Source: Anaeromyxobacter sp. (GTDB taxonomy: Bacteria > Myxococcota > Myxococcia > Myxococcales > Anaeromyxobacteraceae). From it: DNA of 64,000 nucleotides. The notes under the pieces were generated by a model. That model was given only the letters and a program-made list of their open reading frames with translations, was not told the DNA's origin and searched no databases. Made by a program: the position numbers and the translations under genes. Positions 57,556-64,000 of this stretch are shown here, one piece after another; position 1 is the first letter of the stretch; each line of letters opens with the position of its first letter. The stretch lies in the NCBI GenBank assembly GCA_016718565.1, contig JADKCZ010000018.1:211001-275000 (forward strand). The letters run 5' to 3'.

Positions 57556-57654
57556 GGGAGCGTCCGGGGCGGCGCGCCGCTCCGGGCCCCAAGCGGGACC
57601 TGTCCGGTCACGCGGCCGGCGAGCGCCCTCCTCGCACCACCCGGAGATCCCCCG

Positions 57655-60111
57655 ATGCCCTCGACCGCCAGCACCGCTCGACTGGTCACCCTGCTCGCCG
57701 CCTTCGCTCTCGCCTTGCCGGTCCATCGGGCCGGCGCCGAGGAGGGGCGCGACCGCGTCGATCTACCCGCCCAGCCGCTCGACGCCTCGCTGTCGGCGCT
57801 CGCGGCGCAGTCCCGGCTGGAGCTCCTCTACGACCCGGCGCTCACCGCCGGCAAGGCGGCCCCGGCGGTCTCGGGCGAGCTCACGACCGCCGAGGCGCTC
57901 GGCCGCCTGCTGGCAGGGACCGGGCTCGAGGCCAAGTTCACGGCCCCGGGGAAGGCCACGCTGGTGGTCGCGCCGCCGCCCCCGCCGAAGGCCGGCGCCG
58001 CCCTCGCGCCGCAGCGCGCCGAGCTCGAGGAGGTGGGCGTGACCGCCGAGGGTGAGCACGGCTACGCCGCCACGGCCGCCTCCGCGGGAACCAAGACGGC
58101 CACGCCGCTGATGTCGACTCCCGTGGCGGTGGAGGTGCTGCCGCAGCAGCTCCTGCGGGAGCAGGGGCTCACGAGCTCCGGCCTGACCAGCGCCCTGGCC
58201 ACGCTGGGCGTCCAGACCCTGGGGATGGGCGAGCAGGGGGAGGTCCTGATCTTCCGCGGCTTCAGCTCCTGGACGACCTTGTGGAACGGCTTCCGGATCG
58301 AGGACATCTCGACGAACGTCGGCCCCATCAACGGCGGCGTCTGGATGGAGACCGTCGATCGCCTGGAGGTGCTCAAGGGGCCAGCCAGCATCCTCTACGG
58401 CCGGGCCGAGCCCGGTGGCGCGGTCAACGTGCTGACCAGGAAGCCGCAGGCGGAGTTCCAGGCCGCGCTGAACGCCGGCGTCGGCTCCTGGTCCGACCGC
58501 TGGGTAGGCGCCGACGTCACCGGCCCGATCGATGAAGGCAAGACCCTGCTGTACCGGGTCAACCTGGCCATGGAGGACTCCGGCTCGTGGTACCGCTGGG
58601 GGCCGGACTACCGATCGCGGGGCGTGGCGCCCGCGCTGGCCTGGCGGATCACGCCGCAGACCACGCTCTCCGTCGAGGGGCAGTACCGAAGCCTGGAGGG
58701 GCGCTCGGGGCAGGCCTACATCCCCATCGACCCCGCCACCGGCCGGCCGCTGCCGGTCGCCCCGCGGGACACGCTGCTGCCGGGGGGCGACTCGCGGTTC
58801 GACCAGCGGCGGACCCTCGTCAGCCTGGACCACCGGTTCGACGCCAGCTGGTCGGCCTCCTGGCGGTACCTGCACAACGACGCGCGCAACCCACGCAGCG
58901 GGTTCGTCTTCGTCCTGGGCTCCAGCTTCCCGGTCGTGGATGGATCGCTGGAGACCGGCCTGATGGTCGGGTTCAACCAGGCGCGCCAGCGGACCGACGC
59001 CACGATCCTCGACGTGACCGGGCACGTCACGGCGTTCGGGGCCAGGCACACGCTCCTCCTGGGCGCCGACTACTACGACCGGAGCACGGAGCAGGTGTCC
59101 GGTTGGGACTTCTCCCAGACGACCGACTACTTCAACCCGACGCCGCCAGCGCCGGTGGCCGGGACGGACACCTGGGACATCGCCGGCCGCGAGTACGCCC
59201 TGTACCTGCAGGATCAGGTGGAGCTTCCGGGCCGGTGGCACCTGCTCCTGGGGTTGCGCTACCAGGGGCTGGACGAGCACAGCGTCTCGGACGCCCCTTC
59301 GCTCGGGATTCCCGCCCAGGACGTCCGCTACCGGAAGGACGTCCTCCTGCCCCGCCTCGGGCTGCTCTGGCAGCCCAGGCCATGGCTCAGCACCTACTAC
59401 GGCTACGCCGAGAACATGGGGGCCAACACCGGGCTCGACTTCACGGGCAAGCCGCTCAAGCCCGAGTGGGCCAGGCAGCACGAGCTCGGGGTCAAGGGCG
59501 AGTGGTGGGATGGCCGCTTGAACGCCCTGGTGGCGTTGTTCCAGCTGACCAAGACCGACCTCGCCTCCGACGACCCTGCGCACCCGGGCTTCAACATCGG
59601 GGTCGGCGAGGTGAGGAGCACCGGCCTCGAGCTGAACGTCCAGGGCGCCCTCACCGACCGCTGGAACCTCCTGGCGAACTACAGCCACGCGCGCCCCCAT
59701 GTCGTGAAGGGCACGACGGCGGCGACCATCTACAGCGGCCCGACCATCGTGGCAGGGCAGGACCTGCCGTACGTCTCCAACCACACCTTCTCCGCCTGGA
59801 CGAGCTACCGGCTGCCCGGAAAGGTCCTGGCGGGCTGGACGGTGGGCGGCGGGTTCAACTGGGCCTCCGCGGCGAACCCACAGGACGGGGCGACGGTGAA
59901 GCCCAAGGCCTCTCAGGTCGCCTCGGCCTTCGTGGCCCATGAGCGCCGCGTGGCCGGCCACAAGTTCGTCCTGCAGCTGAACGCGAGCAACCTGTTCGAC
60001 GAGCGGTACCTGCAGTTCCAGGGCGACGACGTCGCCTTCGGCGGGAACACGCTGGGCGGGAACTGGGGCACGCCGCGGCAGTTCCGGCTGAGCCTGCGGG
60101 CGGAGTACTGA
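57655..60111 (+). CDS. TonB-dependent siderophore-type receptor with STN signalling domain (cassette B)
   Basis: An 818-residue receptor with a signal peptide (about 1-28) and an STN domain (VDLPAQPLDASLSALAAQ to about 105). The TonB box ELEEVGVTA at 123-131 lies in a 14-residue run (APQRAELEEVGVTA) also found in the cassette A receptor apart from one flanking difference. The plug has EVLIFRGFSSWTT and LEVLKGPASILYGRAEPGGA, and the barrel ends FRLSLRAEY. It resembles the FpvA/FhuE group. A DJ-1/PfpI-YHS gene starts 2 bp after its stop. Confidence 0.93.
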   Translation: MPSTASTARLVTLLAAFALALPVHRAGAEEGRDRVDLPAQPLDASLSALAAQSRLELLYDPALTAGKAAPAVSGELTTAEALGRLLAGTGLEAKFTAPGKATLVVAPPPPPKAGAALAPQRAELEEVGVTAEGEHGYAATAASAGTKTATPLMSTPVAVEVLPQQLLREQGLTSSGLTSALATLGVQTLGMGEQGEVLIFRGFSSWTTLWNGFRIEDISTNVGPINGGVWMETVDRLEVLKGPASILYGRAEPGGAVNVLTRKPQAEFQAALNAGVGSWSDRWVGADVTGPIDEGKTLLYRVNLAMEDSGSWYRWGPDYRSRGVAPALAWRITPQTTLSVEGQYRSLEGRSGQAYIPIDPATGRPLPVAPRDTLLPGGDSRFDQRRTLVSLDHRFDASWSASWRYLHNDARNPRSGFVFVLGSSFPVVDGSLETGLMVGFNQARQRTDATILDVTGHVTAFGARHTLLLGADYYDRSTEQVSGWDFSQTTDYFNPTPPAPVAGTDTWDIAGREYALYLQDQVELPGRWHLLLGLRYQGLDEHSVSDAPSLGIPAQDVRYRKDVLLPRLGLLWQPRPWLSTYYGYAENMGANTGLDFTGKPLKPEWARQHELGVKGEWWDGRLNALVALFQLTKTDLASDDPAHPGFNIGVGEVRSTGLELNVQGALTDRWNLLANYSHARPHVVKGTTAATIYSGPTIVAGQDLPYVSNHTFSAWTSYRLPGKVLAGWTVGGGFNWASAANPQDGATVKPKASQVASAFVAHERRVAGHKFVLQLNASNLFDERYLQFQGDDVAFGGNTLGGNWGTPRQFRLSLRAEY

Positions 60112-60113
60112 CC

Positions 60114-61079
60114 ATGAACCGACGTGACCTGCTCAAGCTGGCGGCCGGAGGTGCGGCGCTCGCCGGCGCCTGGGGGTGCTCCACGGTGGGTGCGGCGCGC
60201 TCCGAGGGCCCGGCGACGCGGGCCGCGCCCTCCGGACCCGGCGCCGCGAGCGCCCCGAGACCACTCCCGCTTCCGAAGACCGGCCCGCTGCCGGTGGCCC
60301 TCGTCGTCGGCAAGGACGCCGACGTGCTCGACTTCTGCGGCCCGCTGGAGGTGTTCGCGGGTGCGGTGACGGCCGAGGGCACGCCGCTCTTCGCCCCCTA
60401 CCTGGTGGCCGCCTCCCTGGGGCCGGTCGCCGTGGGGGGCGGCATGCGGGTCCTCCCCGACCACACCTTCGAGTCCGCGCCCCAGCCCAAGGTGATCGTC
60501 ATCCCGGCGATGGACCTGGAGGCCGCCACCCCCGCGATGATCGGCTGGATCCGCACCGCCTCGGCCGCCACCGACGTCACCATGTCGGTGTGCAACGGGG
60601 CCTTCGTGCTCGCCAGGACCGGCCTGCTCTCGGGCCGGTCCGCCACCGCGCACCACGCTGGCTTCTTCCGCTTCGCGGGCGAGTTCCCGGACGTGCACCT
60701 CAGGCGCGGCGCCAGGTTCGTCGAGGACGGGAACCTCGCGTCGGCGGGAGGCATCAGCTCTGGCATCGATCTCGCGCTCCGCGTGGTGGAGCGCTACGTC
60801 GGGCGCGAGCTGGCCGCCAGCGTGGCCGACGGGATGGAGTACCAGGGCCAGGGCTGGCTCGACCCGGACTCGAACGGCGCCTACGCCAGGCTGCCGGCCT
60901 TCACGGAGGAGCACCCGCTCTGCCCGGTCTGCCTCATGGACGGGGACCGCGCCATCACGTCGACCTTCAGGGGCAAGCGCTACTCCTTCTGTGCCCCGTC
61001 GGAGAAGGCCTTCTTCGACCAGCACACCGAGGTCTTCGAACGCTTCCTCGAGGAGGACCAGCGGGCCGGCGGCCGGTAG
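60114..61079 (+). CDS. Exported DJ-1/PfpI-family lipoprotein with a C-terminal YHS domain
   Basis: A 321-residue protein. The N-terminus NRRDLLKLAAGGAALAGAWG has twin Arg and a lipobox-like AWGC (C22), suggesting Tat export and lipidation. A DJ-1/PfpI domain follows (about 58-245) with a nucleophile-elbow Cys in SVCNGAFVLA (C160) and DVLDFCGPLEVF. The last about 50 residues are YHS-like: HPLCPVCLM (C270, C273), FRGKRYSFCAPSEKAFFDQH (C293), a pattern tied to metal binding. It starts 2 bp after the receptor stop, so it is surely co-transcribed with it. Role unknown. Confidence 0.88.
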   Translation: MNRRDLLKLAAGGAALAGAWGCSTVGAARSEGPATRAAPSGPGAASAPRPLPLPKTGPLPVALVVGKDADVLDFCGPLEVFAGAVTAEGTPLFAPYLVAASLGPVAVGGGMRVLPDHTFESAPQPKVIVIPAMDLEAATPAMIGWIRTASAATDVTMSVCNGAFVLARTGLLSGRSATAHHAGFFRFAGEFPDVHLRRGARFVEDGNLASAGGISSGIDLALRVVERYVGRELAASVADGMEYQGQGWLDPDSNGAYARLPAFTEEHPLCPVCLMDGDRAITSTFRGKRYSFCAPSEKAFFDQHTEVFERFLEEDQRAGGR

Positions 61080-61184
61080 GCGCCAAGGGCGAGCGACCTG
61101 CGCCCAGACGCCTGGTGGCGCGACGGCGGGTGGCGCACGGGCGCGGCGCTCGACCGGGCCTGGTGTGAACACGCCCGCGCCCCT

Positions 61185-61213
61185 TTGACATCATGATGCT
61201 CGTCCACTAGCAT
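61185..61213 (+). promoter_or_regulatory. Sigma-70-type promoter of vapBC
   Basis: A perfect -35 box TTGACA (61185-61190) and a -10 box TAGCAT (61208-61213) are separated by exactly 17 bp. The expected start of transcription, 6-7 bases further on, coincides with the vapB GTG at 61220, implying a leaderless mRNA. Confidence 0.75.
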
Positions 61214-61220
61214 CCTGATG
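61189..61220 (+). promoter_or_regulatory. Inverted-repeat operator over the vapBC promoter
   Basis: CATCATGATGCT (61189-61200) and AGCATCCTGATG (61209-61220) are inverted repeats with one mismatch around an 8-bp centre. They span the spacer, the -10 box and the first base of the start codon, as expected for autorepression by a ribbon-helix-helix antitoxin or the VapBC complex. Confidence 0.7.
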
Positions 61221-61468
61221 TGAGCATCCGGACGACACTGACCCTGGAAGACGACGTCGCGCAGCGCCTCGAAGTGGAGGCGCGCAGGACGGGGACGTCT
61301 CTGAAGGTCGTCGTGAACGACCTCCTGCGGCATGCGCTCGCTGCCAGCCGTCGGCCAGAGAGCCGGCCGTTCGTCGTGAAGGCGAGAGCGCTCGGGCTAC
61401 GCTCCGGGCTCAGCTACGACTCCGTCGGCGATCTCCTCGAGTCCGTCGAAGGTCCGGGACATCGGTGA
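61220..61468 (+). CDS. vapB: Antitoxin of a VapBC module (ribbon-helix-helix type)
   Basis: An 82-residue protein. The first strand and helices (SIRTTLTLEDDVAQRLEVEA, RRTGTSLKVVVNDLLRHALA) fit a ribbon-helix-helix DNA-binding antitoxin. The C-terminal tail would wrap the PIN toxin. It starts with GTG, with the promoter placed so that the transcript begins at or next to this codon. Its stop overlaps the toxin start (GTGA). Confidence 0.9.
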   Translation: MSIRTTLTLEDDVAQRLEVEARRTGTSLKVVVNDLLRHALAASRRPESRPFVVKARALGLRSGLSYDSVGDLLESVEGPGHR

Positions 61469-61896
61469 TCCTCGTCGACGCGAACCTCCTCCTGTACGCC
61501 TACGACGCGAGCGCGCGCGAGCACGCGCGGGCCAAGGCGTGGTTGGAGGACGTCCTCTCCCACACCGAGCAGGTGGGCTTCGCCTGGGTGACCATCCTGG
61601 CGTTCCTGCGGATCGCGACGAACCCACGGGCCTTGGCGAGCCCGCTGGCCCCCGACGAGGCGGTCTCCATCGTGGAGTCCTGGCTGGCGCAGCCCTGCGT
61701 GGTGGTGGTGTCGCCCGGGGAGCGCCACTGGTCCGTCCTCGGAGCCATGCTCGCTCGCGATCAGGTGCGGGGTCCGCTCGTCATGGACGCGCACCTCGCC
61801 GCGCTTGCCCTGGAGCAGGGTGCCGTTCTCGCCACCCACGACCGCGACTTCGCCCGGTTCAACGGCCTGCGTACCGTGATGCCCCTCGTCGGTTGA
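61465..61896 (+). CDS. vapC: PIN-domain ribonuclease toxin VapC
   Basis: A 143-residue PIN domain. Acidic active-site residues lie in ILVDANLLLYAYDAS (D5), an acidic residue in the middle region (TNPRALASPLAPDEA), VMDAHLAALALE and ATHDRDFARF. VapC toxins cleave tRNA or rRNA unless bound by VapB. Translation is coupled to vapB through GTGA. The module lies between an uptake cassette and a scar of broken genes, in line with a mobile module. Confidence 0.92.
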   Translation: MILVDANLLLYAYDASAREHARAKAWLEDVLSHTEQVGFAWVTILAFLRIATNPRALASPLAPDEAVSIVESWLAQPCVVVVSPGERHWSVLGAMLARDQVRGPLVMDAHLAALALEQGAVLATHDRDFARFNGLRTVMPLVG

Positions 61897-62005
61897 GCTT
61901 CTCAGGCTCGCCTCCGACCCGCCCTCGAGGGCGTCGAAGGCCGTGAACCCGCGCCTGGCGTAGATCTCGACCGCGCCCGGCCTGGCGTCCACGACGACGC
62001 CGACG
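61897..62005 (-). pseudogene. Fragment of a GNAT acetyltransferase gene
   Basis: On the minus strand this stretch reads VVVDARPGAVEIYARRGF, then TAFDALEGGSEA, the C-terminal acetyl-CoA-binding helix and strand of GNAT enzymes (family pattern VDA...A..FY...GF). Both ends are missing: no upstream domain continues and the frame runs on into antisense vapC. It is about 35 codons of a gene once nearer 165. GNAT toxins are common in toxin-antitoxin islands. Confidence 0.6.
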
Positions 62006-62815
62006 GAGCAGCAGGGCGCCGCCGCCGGGCTGCTGCTGCTCTCCTCCGAGGACGGCGGCGACACCTTCGGCGAGCCCACCCGGGTGGCGCCGGACGACGC
62101 GGGGCCGATCTCCCACGGCGAGAACGGCCCGGGCCTGGCGCCCTGGGAGCAGGACGCGCTCTACGCCATCTGGGAGCAGCGGGGCTGAGCGCCGGCCGGC
62201 GAGCTGCACGCCGCCTGGCTCGACTGGCGCGGAGGCGGCGAGAACCCCGCCGTCTACGCGACCAGGTCCGCCGACGGTGGCGCCAGCTTCGGGACCTACG
62301 TGAAGGTGGCCGAAGGGGAAGTCTGCCCGTGCTGCCGGCCGTCGGTGGTGCTCGGGCCGAAGGGCGAGGTCATCGTGATCTGGCGCAAGGTCTTCCCCGA
62401 CGGGGCGCGGGACATGGCGTCCAGCGTCTCGGCCGACGGGGGGCGGAGCTGCCAGGGCCCCTTCCGCATGGCGGTGGACGGGTGGCGCATCGCCGGCTGC
62501 CCGGACGCGGGGGTGCGTGACGCCAACCACCCCTCGATGGCCGTCACGCCCGAGGGACGGCTCTTGCTCGTCTTCGAGGGACGCCCGGCTGCGCCAGACG
62601 GCGGCTGGGGTCGCCTGCGCCCGTGGCTCGTCGAGGTCGATGGATCGGGGCGCCCTTCCGCCCCGCTCCCGATCCCGGTGCCGGCGGCGTCGCCGCCCAG
62701 CGTCCGGCCGGTGGTCGCGGTCGGCACCGTCGGCCGGATGTTCGTGGCCTGGACCGAGCGGACGCCCGCCGGCACCAGCGTCGTCCTGACGCGGGCGCGG
62801 CGCCAAGCGCCCTGA
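62006..62815 (+). pseudogene. Broken BNR/sialidase-like gene with internal stop
   Basis: One frame reads Asp-box-like repeats before and after an in-frame TGA at 62186-62188: SSEDGGDTFGEP upstream, SADGGASFGTY and SADGGRSCQGPF downstream, then ANHPSMAVTPEGRLLLVFEG and a normal-looking end at 62815. The 5' end with start and signal peptide is absent, abutting the GNAT fragment. A CPCCRP motif near 62325 is unusual for true sialidases and could be metal-related. The downstream part alone could still be translated from GTG 62300, but is unlikely to be functional. Confidence 0.75.
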
Positions 62816-62889
62816 CGGCAGGCTTGCTGACGAGGTCCCGCCCTCAGGCGGGCGGAGGATGAAGCGGGCGGCGCCTCGAAGCCCCCTCC

Positions 62890-62897
62890 GGGGGGGG
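62890..62897 (+). repeat. G8 run in the ribosome-site position of the cassette C sigma gene
   Basis: Eight G end one base before the ATG at 62899. Any length change would alter spacing or strength of a Shine-Dalgarno-like site. Confidence 0.6.
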
Positions 62898-62898
62898 C

Positions 62899-63489
62899 AT
62901 GACGGTGGCGGCGCTCCTCGCGCGTCCCATCTCCGTGCCTCCCGGTCGCCCTCCCGACTCCGGACAGAGCTGGCCTGCCGGAGGCAGGTCCCTTGCGGCC
63001 CGGCCCGACCTCGCGACGCTCTACCGGCGGTACGCCCGGGAGCTCCTCTCGGCGGCGCGCCGGCGGCTCGGCCTCGTGGACGCCGACGACGTGGTGCAGG
63101 AGGCCTTCCTCCGGTTCGCGGTCTACGCGGACCAGGGGAGCCTCGCCAACCCCCGCGCTTACCTGCACCGGGTGGCGGCGCACGCCACCGCTGATCGGGG
63201 CGCCGCGCTCGGCCTCCACGGCCACCGGCACGAGCCGGATACGGCCCTCGAGGCCGTCCCGGCGCTTGCGGCCGAGCCCGGTGAGGTGCTCGACGCCCGC
63301 GCCCGCCTGCGGCGCTGCCTCACGGCGCTGGAGGAGCTGCCCGCGGCGCAGCGCCACGCCTTCCTGCTGCACCGGGTGGACGGGCTCTCGCAGCGGGACG
63401 TGGCGAAGGCGCTCGGCCTCCCGCTCCGGACGGTGGAGCGCCACATCGCGCGGGCGCTTGCCCGCTGCGTGGAGCAGGTGGAGCCATGA
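62899..63489 (+). CDS. ECF sigma factor, FecI-like (cassette C)
   Basis: A 196-residue ECF sigma factor with region 2 (RRRLGLVDADDVVQEAFLRF) and region 4 (LEELPAAQRHAFLLHRVDGL, SQRDVAKALGLPLRTVERHI). It is followed 64 bp later by a fecR gene. A 35-residue Pro/Gly/Ser-rich N-terminus precedes region 2, so the true start may be later. Regulated receptor genes, if any, lie beyond the window. Confidence 0.92.
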   Translation: MTVAALLARPISVPPGRPPDSGQSWPAGGRSLAARPDLATLYRRYARELLSAARRRLGLVDADDVVQEAFLRFAVYADQGSLANPRAYLHRVAAHATADRGAALGLHGHRHEPDTALEAVPALAAEPGEVLDARARLRRCLTALEELPAAQRHAFLLHRVDGLSQRDVAKALGLPLRTVERHIARALARCVEQVEP

Positions 63490-63553
63490 GCGGTGGCGGT
63501 GTTCGAGGCGCCGGCCAGTCTCACCCTCAGGGCCCCCGCGGCCAGGCGACGCC

Positions 63554-64000
63554 ATGACCCCCCACCGCCACATCCCCCCCGAGGTCCGGGCCGAGGCCGC
63601 CCGGCGGGTGGCGCTCCGGGCCGGCGAGGCCCGTGGAGGGCCGGCGGACCTGGCCCTCGCGGGGTGGCTGACGCAGGACCCGACCCACCTCGAGGCCTTC
63701 CGGGAGGCCGAGGCCGTCTGGGGCGAGCTCGGGCGGCTGCGGGAGGTGGCCGGCCCTCACCTGGCCGAGGCCCGGCGGGAAGTCGCCGAGGTCCGCCTGC
63801 GCCGGCGGCGCCTCGCGGGCGGCGGCCTGTTGGCCGGCGCTGTGGCGGCGCTGCTGGCCGTGGGCTGGTTCCTCGACCCGCTCGCCACCCTGGACGACCG
63901 GACCTACCGCACGGCGCGCGGCCAGCGGCTGGTGGTCGCCCTGGCCGACGGGTCGCGCCTGGAACTCGACACCGACACCGCGGTGCGCGTCCACGCCTCC
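63554..64000 (+). CDS. FecR-family signal transducer (cassette C), cut by the window edge
   Basis: The first 149 residues of a FecR. They contain the cytosolic sigma-binding bundle (RAEAARRVALRAGEARGGPA, then LAGWLTQDPTHLEAFREAEA), a membrane helix (LLAGAVAALLAVGWFLDPLA) and the beginning of the periplasmic domain (RLVVALADGSRLELDTDTAV). The rest is missing at the right edge. It pairs with the cassette C sigma factor. Confidence 0.92.
   Translation, partial: MTPHRHIPPEVRAEAARRVALRAGEARGGPADLALAGWLTQDPTHLEAFREAEAVWGELGRLREVAGPHLAEARREVAEVRLRRRRLAGGGLLAGAVAALLAVGWFLDPLATLDDRTYRTARGQRLVVALADGSRLELDTDTAVRVHAS

Noticed and set aside
62300..62815. Intact small secreted protein from GTG 62300
   Set aside because: It lacks a signal peptide and is only the C-terminal part of a BNR-type protein whose frame continues upstream past a stop.

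Overview
The window is very GC-rich chromosomal DNA with dense, bacterial-style gene packing. The mix of genes points to a Myxococcota/deltaproteobacterium, most likely Anaeromyxobacter or a close relative: a Ser/Thr kinase with a TPR tail, PilZ and HDOD proteins, a GlnRS with a YqeY-like tail, a class I fumarase and an OFA-type MFS carrier. The taxon is inferred from gene content and base composition only. I see no tRNA, rRNA, CRISPR array or intact insertion sequence.

Region 1 (1-30 kb) is mostly housekeeping. In order it holds a MacA/MacB-type efflux pair (macB runs off the left edge), class I fumarase, FKBP, a membrane Ser/Thr kinase, PepD, a renalase-like flavoprotein, RibA, and RNase H coupled to a frameshifted exported protein. 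Then come a class A beta-lactamase-fold hydrolase, rhodanese, a CDF transporter, a DUF2845-type protein, GlnRS, DAHP synthase, an ACT-like protein, RF3, a DksA-like/GloA/methyltransferase run, and an HDOD protein coupled to a half-length asparaginase. A glycine-zipper lipoprotein, a cyclophilin lipoprotein, and a CoA-disulfide-reductase/rhodanese/ferritin-like set complete the region.

Region 2 (30-47 kb) has the OFA carrier followed by a 35-unit hexanucleotide (GGGGTC-phase) tract, a hemolysin III protein, CorA, a 589-aa protein I do not recognise, a PilZ protein and phosphofructokinase. A purine salvage operon follows (Gpt-like phosphoribosyltransferase plus a BMP-type nucleoside ABC importer), then a patatin, a glycine/arginine-tailed protein, a Cys/His-rich secreted protein and an IS3 OrfA-like HTH protein.

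Region 3 (47-64 kb) is an accessory block for TonB-dependent uptake and cell-surface signalling. On the minus strand lie a second copy of the Cys/His-rich secreted family, an ECF sigma factor overlapping a TonB gene, and a histidine kinase. On the plus strand lie three ECF sigma/FecR cassettes. The first continues into an STN-type TonB receptor and a PepSY membrane protein. The second continues into another STN-type receptor and an exported DJ-1/PfpI-YHS lipoprotein. The third is cut by the right edge. Between the second and third sit a VapBC module with a canonical promoter and an apparent leaderless start, and a scar of two broken genes (GNAT and a BNR/sialidase-like gene).

Stop/start overlaps of the GTGA type recur in the window (10951, 25134, 27818, 41393, 61465). 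A sixth at 51425 is lost only because a G9 run puts the upstream sigma gene out of frame. Together with the frameshift inside a hexamer repeat at 12.0 kb, this suggests that simple-sequence tracts change reading frames here, or that these tracts carry sequencing errors.
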